NCBI RefSeq assembly: GCF_002105535.1
Contig: NZ_CP015848.1
Location: 620,907-684,906, forward strand
From: Magnetospirillum sp. ME-1
GTDB taxonomy: Bacteria > Pseudomonadota > Alphaproteobacteria > Rhodospirillales > Magnetospirillaceae
Direction: 5' to 3'
Length of the DNA stretch: 64,000 bases
Every line of letters begins with the position of its first letter. Position 1 is the first letter of the stretch. The notes under the pieces were generated by a model. That model was given only the letters and a program-made list of their open reading frames with translations, did not search any database and was not told where the DNA came from. Both the position numbers and the translations under genes were made by a program. Below, in pieces: positions 54,185 through 64,000 of this stretch.

Positions 54185-55597
54185 ATGGTAAAGTCAGAAT
54201 GGGATCGCGTTAAGGTCAGGCTGAAGGACGAGATCGGCGACGCCGCCTATCGTTCCTGGCTGCGCCCCATCACCCTGCACGGCATGAGCGACGACGCCGT
54301 CAAGCTGGCCCTGCCCACCCGCTTCATGCGCGACTGGGTCAACACCCATTACGCCGAGCGCATCCGCACCCTGTGGGGCGCCGAGAACCCGGCCATCCGC
54401 AACGTGGAAATCGTCGTCGAGGCCGCCCGCGCCGTTTCCGCCGCCCGCGCCGCCGCTCCCCAAGCCTCTCCGCAGACCGCCGCCACCGCCGCCGCCCCCG
54501 CCACCGCCATCGAGCCGCCCCGCCCCGCGCCTTTGTGCGCGCCGGTCGCCGCGCCGAGTACCGATGCCGACGAACTGGGCGCACCGCTGGACACCCGCTT
54601 CACCTTCAAGAACTTCGTGGTGGGCAAGCCCAACGAATTCGCCTGGGCCGCCGCGCGGCGGGTGGCCGAGGCCGATGCCGTGTCGTTCAACCCGCTGTTC
54701 CTCTATGGCGGCGTCGGCCTGGGCAAGACCCATCTGATGCACGCCATCGCCCATCACATCCGCGAGCGCAACCCCGAGCGTTCGGTGCTGTACCTCTCGG
54801 CCGAGAAGTTCATGTACCGCTTCATCCGGGCGCTGCGCGGCCAGGACACCATGTCGTTCAAGGAGCAGTTCCGCTCGGTCGACGTGCTGATGATCGACGA
54901 CGTCCAGTTCATCGCCGGCAAGGATGCCACCCAGGAAGAGTTCTTCCACACCTTCAACGCCCTGGTGGACCAGGGCAGCCAGATCGTCATCTCGGCCGAC
55001 AAGTCTCCGTCGGACCTGGAAGGCATCGAGGAGCGCCTGCGCTCGCGCATGGCCTGCGGCCTAGTGGCCGACATCCACGCCACCACCTACGAGCTGCGCC
55101 TCGGCATCCTGCAGTCCAAGGCCGAGCAGATGGGCGTCATCGTGCCCCAGAAGGTCATGGAATTCCTGGCCCACAAGATCATCTCCAACGTCCGCGAGCT
55201 GGAGGGCGCGCTGAACCGCGTGGTCGCCCATTCCCAGCTGGTGGGCCGCACCATCACGCTCGAGACCACCCAGGAAGTGCTGCACGACCTGCTGCGCGCC
55301 TCGGACCGCCGGATCACCATCGAGGAGATCCAGAAGAAGGTCGCCGAGCACTTCACCATCAAGCTGGCGGAAATGTCCTCGGCCCGGCGCTCGCGCCAGG
55401 TGGCGCGTCCCCGCCAGATCGCCATGTACCTGGCCAAGCAGCTGACCTCGCGCTCGCTCCCCGAGATCGGCCGCAAGTTCGGCGGCCGCGACCACACCAC
55501 CGTCATGCACGCGGTGAAAAAGGTCGAGGAGCTCCGGGAAGTGGACCAGAACTTCGCCGAGGATGTGGAACTGCTGCGCCGCATGCTGCAGGGCTGA
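54185..55597 (+). CDS. dnaA: chromosomal replication initiator DnaA
   Basis: A 470-residue initiator. Domain I is at the N-terminus (SEWDRVKVRLKDEIGDAAYR), then an alanine/proline-rich linker (about 80-130), the AAA+ domain with GGVGLGKTHLMHAIAHH and VLMIDDVQFIAGKD, and domain IV with SRSLPEIGRKFGGRDHTTVM that reads DnaA boxes. The ATG at 54185 matches the family start MVKSEW. It binds the origin and opens it in an ATP-dependent way. Followed by dnaN after 104 bases. Confidence 0.97.
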   Translation: MVKSEWDRVKVRLKDEIGDAAYRSWLRPITLHGMSDDAVKLALPTRFMRDWVNTHYAERIRTLWGAENPAIRNVEIVVEAARAVSAARAAAPQASPQTAATAAAPATAIEPPRPAPLCAPVAAPSTDADELGAPLDTRFTFKNFVVGKPNEFAWAAARRVAEADAVSFNPLFLYGGVGLGKTHLMHAIAHHIRERNPERSVLYLSAEKFMYRFIRALRGQDTMSFKEQFRSVDVLMIDDVQFIAGKDATQEEFFHTFNALVDQGSQIVISADKSPSDLEGIEERLRSRMACGLVADIHATTYELRLGILQSKAEQMGVIVPQKVMEFLAHKIISNVRELEGALNRVVAHSQLVGRTITLETTQEVLHDLLRASDRRITIEEIQKKVAEHFTIKLAEMSSARRSRQVARPRQIAMYLAKQLTSRSLPEIGRKFGGRDHTTVMHAVKKVEELREVDQNFAEDVELLRRMLQG

Positions 55598-55701
55598 CCC
55601 CCGCCCCCGAAATCGCTTTTGGACTCTGGCGCCTGTGATATACTGCCCAACCCTGCCTGAAGGGGGGCAGTAACGAATCATATGGGTATCAGCAGAACGC
55701 C

Positions 55702-56816
55702 ATGAAACTGACCATCGAGCGCGCCGCGCTGTTGAAGTCGCTGGCCCACGTCCAGAGCGTCGTCGAACGCCGGACCACCATTCCGATCCTGTCCAACGTC
55801 AAGCTCGAGGGCCGTGCCGGCCTTCTGTCGCTGAACGCCACCGACATGGATCTCGACATCATCGAATCGGTGCCTGCCGACGTGGTGCGCCCCGGCGCCA
55901 CCACCGCTCCGGCCCACACCTTCTACGAGATCGTGCGCAAGCTGCCCGACGGCAGCCAGGTGGAGATCGAGCATGATGCCGAAAGCGGCCAGCTGACGCT
56001 GCGCTCGGGGCGCTCCAAGTTCTCGCTGGCCTGCCTGCCGGTGGAGGATTTCCCGGTCCTGTCGGGCGGCGAGCTGCCGTTCAGCTTCTCGCTCTCGGCG
56101 GCCGAGTTGAAGACCCTGATCGACCGCACCCGCTTCGCCATCTCGACGGAAGAGACCCGCTACTACCTCAACGGCATCTACCTGCATGCCGCCAAGGCGG
56201 ACGGCGTGGATGTGCTGCGCGCCGTGGCCACCGACGGCCATCGCCTCGCCCGGGTCGAGATCACCCTGCCCGACGGCGCCGCCGGCATGCCCGGCATCAT
56301 CGTGCCGCGCAAGACGGTAGCCGAGATCCGCAAGCTGATCGACGAGACCGACGGCGAGATCACCGTGTCGCTGTCCGAGACCAAGCTGAAATTCGCCTTC
56401 GGCGACGCCGTTCTGACGTCGAAGCTGATCGACGGCACCTTCCCCGATTACGAACGGGTGATTCCCGCCGACAACGACAAGGTGCTGGTGGTCGACTGCA
56501 AGAGCTTCGCCCAGGCCGTGGACCGCGTGTCGGCCATCTCCACCGAGAAGAGCCGGGCCATCAAGCTGGCGCTGGAAAAAGGCAGCGCCACCCTGTCCGC
56601 CTCCAGCGCCGAGAACGGCAGCGCCACCGAGGAGATCGAGGCCGATTACACCTCCACGCCGCTGGAGATCGGCTTCAACTCGCGCTACCTGATGGACATC
56701 CTGGCCCAGGTGGAGGGCGACACCGCCCGCTTCGCCATGGCCGACGCCGCATCCCCCACCGTGGTGCGTGAGATGACCGATGGCGGCGCCATCTACGTGC
56801 TGATGCCCATGAGGGT

Positions 56817-56820
<4 letters not shown>
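55702..56820 (+). CDS. dnaN: DNA polymerase III beta sliding clamp
   Basis: A 372-residue three-domain clamp beginning MKLTIERAALLKSLAHVQSV. Typical sequences include VEDFPVLSGGELPF, LNGIYLHAA, GHRLARVEITLP and IYVLMPMRV at the end. It forms a ring on DNA and tethers polymerases, including the nearby Pol IV. Its last codon overlaps the GTG start of recF. Confidence 0.97.
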
Positions 56821-60445
<3,625 letters not shown>

Positions 60446-60497
60446 GGTGTGTGTCGGGTGACGCATAAAGCGCAAACACGACCCATAACGCGCTAAT

Positions 60498-60543
60498 TTT
60501 TGACGCGTAAAATGCAAAGGCCGCTCCGGATGGGGCGGCCTTT
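60498..60543 (+). terminator. gyrB terminator, left copy of a duplicated sequence
   Basis: AAAGGCCGCTCC-GGAT-GGGGCGGCCTTT is a strong stem 70 bases after gyrB. With the preceding TTTTGACGCGTAAAATGC it is repeated in diverged form at 62031-62073. Confidence 0.85.
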
Positions 60544-60804
60544 GGTACTCCTTGATGGCTATGAGCCGTCTTCACCCGCTCTTGCGCCCCGGAATGACCA
60601 AATTGGGCAGGAAGGGGAAGGGCGAGTTTGGAGTTACAGGAGGGAGGGCAGATTTTAGGATAAGTGCAGTGGCGCCTGAACCGAGATTGGGGCGGATTCC
60701 CATTGATGCCATATGACCAAAAGCGCTGACACACATTGACATGGAATAAATTGTATTTCTATCAGTGAGATATCGATACCTCTCACCAAATAAGATTGGC
60801 CACA
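60544..60804. other. intergenic region after gyrB
   Basis: About 260 bases of mixed composition, more AT-rich than the gyrB side. No gene, RNA or strong inverted repeat is visible. It separates gyrB from the convergent nuclease-like gene. Confidence 0.5.
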
Positions 60805-61842
60805 TCACTTCATGGCTTTAGGGTATGAAGGATCCTGTGCTTCGCCCGAAGGAGGCGTTTCTGCTTCGCTTCGTTGCGTATTAGATCTTGATCTTTTGTG
60901 CGAGTACGCCTGTTCGCGCACGCGGAGTTGGTCGAACGCCTCATTAAATTCTTGCAGTCTGACTTTCATCAACTCGCGCGTTTCCAATGAACACGAATGG
61001 AACAGATCAGGATGATAGATTTTAGTAAGTGCGCGTAAGGTCATTTTGGGTGTCGTGGATGGCGCATTGGTCTGGACCTTCAGCAAGTCTTCGATGCGGA
61101 TGTCCATCCTGTGGCGATGAATTTCATCTGGCTGAATATGCCGGTCAATTCTCGGCTTCCTACGCCCACCTATCGGCGGGACAACATTAATCCGAAACCG
61201 ATGCGTTAAACAGAAATTCACAGCAACAATTTCACCGTGAAAGTTGCGCCAACTGAGCTGCCGATCCGGCGCCAGATATTGCAGATCGTTGTCACCAACA
61301 TTACACGCGACAAACTCTTCGTTGAGGAACACCTCAAGTGGTGTACTCGGAGCCGTATCCACCGATCCCTTCGATTTCATTGCCGAGTCAATCGTTACCG
61401 CCTTGAAGCCAGCTTTGCCGTAAACCATGATGAATGCCGCCTCACGCCAGGTCGATAGACGTGCGGATTGATCGATGAGGCTGCCCGAGCTACCTCCCTC
61501 GACCTTGGATTGGAATAGCAAGGATTTCACATCCGTATACGACTGATGCTCAAGCGATAGCTCAAATATGCCATCGGCCCCAATAGCCTTCTCTGGCGCT
61601 CCTTTGCCTCTGCCACCAAACTTTCGGTAGTGAAGTGACCACGTCCATACGCCGCCTAGCTCAACATTGTCGACCATTACCTTTCGGCGGCGGGTAGTCA
61701 TTTGACCACCGAGATGACCGGTAACGACGTCCTCATCCTCCCAAGCAGATTCGAATTCCTCGACGGTCGCATTAATCGCTTCTGTCAGGCGCTCCGCTAT
61801 ATCAATCCGGACAGCTTCTGGGATGTACATATTATGGCGCAT
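60805..61842 (-). CDS. Mrr-like nuclease with C-terminal J-domain-like segment (candidate defence gene)
   Basis: A 345-residue protein. Residues about 80-150 look like an Mrr-type PD-(D/E)XK nuclease: an aspartate in GADGIFELSLEHQ, a QxK motif in LLFQSKVEGG, and a glutamine-bearing helix (LIDQSARLSTWREAAFIMVY). Residues about 260-312 resemble helices II-III of a J domain, with the HPD tripeptide in MTLRALTKIYHPDLF, followed by MKVRLQEFNEAFDQLRV. The tail is basic and disordered. The gene is alone, AT-richer than gyrB, and lies between two copies of the gyrB-terminator sequence. A restriction or anti-phage role is inference. Both domain matches are from motif reading; the J domain lacks a clear helix I. 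Confidence 0.55.
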   Translation of the reverse strand: MRHNMYIPEAVRIDIAERLTEAINATVEEFESAWEDEDVVTGHLGGQMTTRRRKVMVDNVELGGVWTWSLHYRKFGGRGKGAPEKAIGADGIFELSLEHQSYTDVKSLLFQSKVEGGSSGSLIDQSARLSTWREAAFIMVYGKAGFKAVTIDSAMKSKGSVDTAPSTPLEVFLNEEFVACNVGDNDLQYLAPDRQLSWRNFHGEIVAVNFCLTHRFRINVVPPIGGRRKPRIDRHIQPDEIHRHRMDIRIEDLLKVQTNAPSTTPKMTLRALTKIYHPDLFHSCSLETRELMKVRLQEFNEAFDQLRVREQAYSHKRSRSNTQRSEAETPPSGEAQDPSYPKAMK

Positions 61843-62030
61843 GTCTAATCTTGCACCCCCACCCCCAATAATGCAACCTGTCCGATAATATTTGACTCCC
61901 CCACCCTTGGCCCTTAAGGATTCTTGCCTTCAGCCGTGGTGTCTGCCTCCCCCATAGCCGCTTCAGAGCGCCATGCTCAGATCATCGAACAACCACCATG
62001 GACGCAAACACGCCCCGGTTCTCGCCAGAT

Positions 62031-62073
62031 TTTGAAGCGTAATGTGCAAAAGCCGCTCCGAGTAGGGCGGCCC
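62031..62073 (+). repeat. right copy of the gyrB-terminator sequence
   Basis: TTTTGAAGCGTAATGTGCAA followed by AAGCCGCTCCGAGTAGGGCGGCC matches 60498-60540 at most positions, in the same orientation. The stem is weaker than in the left copy. Confidence 0.7.
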
Positions 62074-62125
62074 TCTTCGTCATGCCTGCCTGAACGACCA
62101 GGGCCAGTTGCCCCCGGAAACACCT

Positions 62126-62157
62126 AGGGCGCCGAAGCCTTCCGGCTTTGGCGCCCT
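62126..62157 (-). terminator. large hairpin downstream of the RND operon
   Basis: AGGGCGCC-G-AAGCC-TTCC-GGCTT-T-GGCGCCCT is a 13-base-pair stem with one mismatch pair. It lies downstream of the minus-strand secreted-protein gene. The T-rich tail on that strand is poor, so termination is probable but not certain. Confidence 0.5.
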
Positions 62158-62311
62158 GGTCTGGTTCTCGGTACCCTCTTCAGCCCGCAGGCCTATCCCC
62201 TGTCCCAGGTGGATCGGACTGATCATCCGACGGGGAGGCGCTATCGGATCGCGGGATCCTCAACCGACAAGTCGCCTCGAAAGCCAGTTCATCACACCGG
62301 GATGGCCCTTT

Positions 62312-62879
62312 TCAAGGGGCGGCCTTTCCCCGCGCCGGGATTCCCATCTCCAGCACCCCCGCCGCCAGCCGTGCCTGCTGCTCGATGGATCGCTGGGCGC
62401 CAGCCTTGCGCCGGACGACCAGAGTGCCGGCATCCAGTTCCGCGTAGCCGACGGCGCCGAGCCCGAGGGCATCCAGATCGCCGCAGATCATGTCCCGAGG
62501 CGCATTCGGCGAGATCAGAAGCCAGAACCTCCGGAAGAACGGCGCCTGGAACGCCACCTCCTTCAGCAGATGGTTCATCTCACCCCGGCTCTGCCGGAAG
62601 GGGAACGGCATGGAAGCCGTCCACGAAGTCGATCCCGAAATCCCTCATCCCCACGGCGATGGCGAAAGAGTGGAAGGAGGTGAACTTGAAGTCGCAGGTG
62701 AGGCGGATATCCTCCTGGGTCAAGGGGCGCTTACCCAGTTGTCCTTCGAGGACCGGGAGCTCCCAGGGCGGTGGAGCCGATGACAGTTCCCCGATGGGGC
62801 CGGCGGTCTCCTGCCGCGCCGAGACCGGCGACGACAGCAGGACGGTGCAGAGAAGGCATGCGGCGGCGGGCCGGATCAC
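62312..62879 (-). pseudogene. exported hypothetical protein, interrupted by a frameshift
   Basis: The gene starts at a GTG at 62879 with GAGGAGG before it, ten bases after the RND pump stop. A signal peptide (VIRPAAACLLCTVLLSSPVS) leads into PPPWELPVLEGQLGKRPLTQ and FGIDFVDGFHAVPLP, where the first frame soon stops (62580). The second frame takes over with FRQSRGEMNHLLKEVAFQAP and runs to 62312. The two halves join into one coherent protein of about 188 residues if one base is added or removed near 62590-62605. It is either a real mutation or a sequencing error. The function is unknown; it may be a periplasmic part of the pump operon. Confidence 0.6.
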
Positions 62880-62889
62880 CTCCGCCTCC

Positions 62890-64000
62890 TCAGGCCATGT
62901 CCGTGGCACGGCGGCGAACCGTGTCATGGCGCAGGATTTCCCGGCGGATGGAGCCGAAACGGAGGTAGAGCGCCGGCACCACCACCATGTTGAGGATGGT
63001 GGACGACACCAGCCCGCACAGGATCACCACCGCCATGGGGGCCTGGATCTCGCTGCCCGGCTGTCCCCCGGACAGGGCCAGCGGGATCAGGGCCAGGCCG
63101 GCGGCCAGGGCGGTCATCAGGATGGGCGCCAGACGCTCGCGAGCGCCACGGCGTACCGCCTCGGCCGGATCGGCCACCCCTTCCCGCTCGGCCAGATGGT
63201 GGATATGGGCGATCATCATCACGCCGTTGCGCGTCGCGATGCCGAACAGGGTGATCAGGCCGATCAGGCCGGCGATGGTCATCACGCCGCCGGTCATGTA
63301 GACGCCGACCACGCCGCCGATCAGGGCCAGCGGCAGGTTGAGCATGACCAGCAGGGCGTCCTTGACCGAATGGAAGGCCAGGAAGAGCAGCAGGAAGATG
63401 CCCGCCACCACCACCAGGCTCAGCAGGCCGAGCGTGCGGGTGGCCTCGGCGGCGCTCTCGAACTGGCCGCCGAATTCGACATGATAGCCCTGGGGCAGTT
63501 TGACCTCGGCCTCCACCTTAGCCCGCATCTCCTCGACCACGCTGCCCAGGTCGCGTCCCGCCACGTTGGCCGTGACCACGATCTTGCGCTGGACGTTTTC
63601 GCGGCTGACGCTGTTGGGGCCTCTGTCCTTGGCGATATCGGCCAGGGCGATCAGCGGCAGGCGGGCACCGGACGAGGTAGTGACCAGCGTCTCACGGATG
63701 GCGTCCAGGCTGCCCCGCACGGAAGGATCGTAGCGGACCACCAGATCGTAGGTGGCCTGACCCTCCATGATCTTGGAGACGGTGGTTCCGGCAAAGGCCG
63801 TCTCGATGGAATCGGCCACCTGACGCAATGTCAGGCCATGGCGGGCGATGGCGGCGCGGTTGAACTTGACCGTCAGGAAGGGGATGTCGGTCTGCTGTTC
63901 CGCCGAGACATCCACGGCGCCGGGAACCTTCTCCACCGCCGCCTTCACCTGGACCGCCGCCCGGCGCAGGTCGTAAAGGTCGCTGCCGAAGATCTTGATG
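62890..64000 (-). CDS. heavy-metal RND efflux pump, CusA/CzcA type (partial, N-terminal part beyond window end)
   Basis: About 370 C-terminal residues of an RND transporter are visible; the gene continues past 64000. The porter domain (SDLYDLRRAAVQVKAAVEKV, FAGTTVSKIMEGQATYDLVV) and the last membrane helices are present, with SVKDALLVMLNLPLALIGGV and LFGIATRNGVMMIAHIHHLA, the latter typical of the heavy-metal efflux branch (CusA/CzcA) rather than AcrB. It would export Cu, Ag, Co, Zn or Cd with a membrane-fusion protein and outer-membrane channel encoded outside the window. Metal specificity cannot be read from this part. Confidence 0.92.
   Translation of the reverse strand, partial: IKIFGSDLYDLRRAAVQVKAAVEKVPGAVDVSAEQQTDIPFLTVKFNRAAIARHGLTLRQVADSIETAFAGTTVSKIMEGQATYDLVVRYDPSVRGSLDAIRETLVTTSSGARLPLIALADIAKDRGPNSVSRENVQRKIVVTANVAGRDLGSVVEEMRAKVEAEVKLPQGYHVEFGGQFESAAEATRTLGLLSLVVVAGIFLLLFLAFHSVKDALLVMLNLPLALIGGVVGVYMTGGVMTIAGLIGLITLFGIATRNGVMMIAHIHHLAEREGVADPAEAVRRGARERLAPILMTALAAGLALIPLALSGGQPGSEIQAPMAVVILCGLVSSTILNMVVVPALYLRFGSIRREILRHDTVRRRATDMA

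Larger units (their letters stand above)
61843..62311. other. intergenic region with repeat and hairpin
   Basis: About 470 bases. It holds the right copy of the gyrB-terminator-like repeat (62031-62073) and a large hairpin (62126-62157). I see no gene in it; the nuclease-like gene's promoter should lie at its left edge. Confidence 0.55.

Overview
The window reads as an alphaproteobacterial chromosome, most likely Rhodospirillales and Magnetospirillum-like. This rests on the high-GC core genes, the order mutM / ubiE-ubiB / rpsT-dnaA-dnaN-recF-gyrB, a CtrA regulator beside flagellar fliI-fliJ, a DivL-like kinase, DUF1465 and several hemerythrin proteins. The assignment is inferred from protein content; no database search was run.

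Layout. (1) 1-12.3 kb is an accessory region of lower GC. It holds a GGDEF-hemerythrin protein (cut by the window start), NrdR, a sensor histidine kinase, a bacteriohemerythrin, a Fur-family regulator, a toxin-antitoxin pair, DUF1465, an EAL phosphodiesterase, a serine resolvase, a recombinase-like protein without the catalytic serine, a run of small unknown genes and an AlpA-like regulator. It ends in a dprA whose 3' end looks replaced. (2) 13.5-31.5 kb is mostly core: a patatin lipase, a cyclic-nucleotide-binding protein, an orphan Dam methylase facing a secreted, apparently dead nuclease-like protein, the leucine-degradation cluster ivd-mccB-mgcH-mccA-hmgL, sensory genes, and a redox group (Lrp, peroxiredoxin, TrxB, LysR). 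(3) 31.7-40.06 kb is an 8.3-kb integrated element bounded by 38-bp direct repeats. It carries a tyrosine integrase, AlpA, a P4-type primase-helicase, small regulators and an outer-membrane beta-barrel cargo gene, and has no structural phage genes: a phage-satellite-like element. (4) 40.1-53.7 kb is core: dinB, an alpha/beta hydrolase, a DivL-like pseudo-histidine kinase, a DedA-like membrane protein, fliJ-fliI, ctrA, ubiB, ubiE, mutM, an enoyl-CoA hydratase and rpsT. (5) 53.7-60.5 kb is dnaA-dnaN-recF-gyrB. (6) 60.5-64 kb holds a lone accessory gene that looks like an Mrr-type nuclease with a C-terminal J-domain-like segment, framed by two copies of the gyrB-terminator sequence, then a frameshifted secreted protein and the end of a CusA/CzcA-type RND pump.

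How the genes work together: oxygen or redox sensing (hemerythrins, kinases) is linked to c-di-GMP turnover (GGDEF and EAL) in the first region. CtrA, the DivL-like protein and FliI/FliJ suggest a cell-cycle and motility group at 42-48.6 kb. The leucine cluster is a complete pathway from isovaleryl-CoA to acetoacetate plus acetyl-CoA. The best candidates for undescribed biology are the nuclease/J-domain gene at 60.8 kb, the satellite with its barrel cargo, and the secreted dead nuclease beside Dam.
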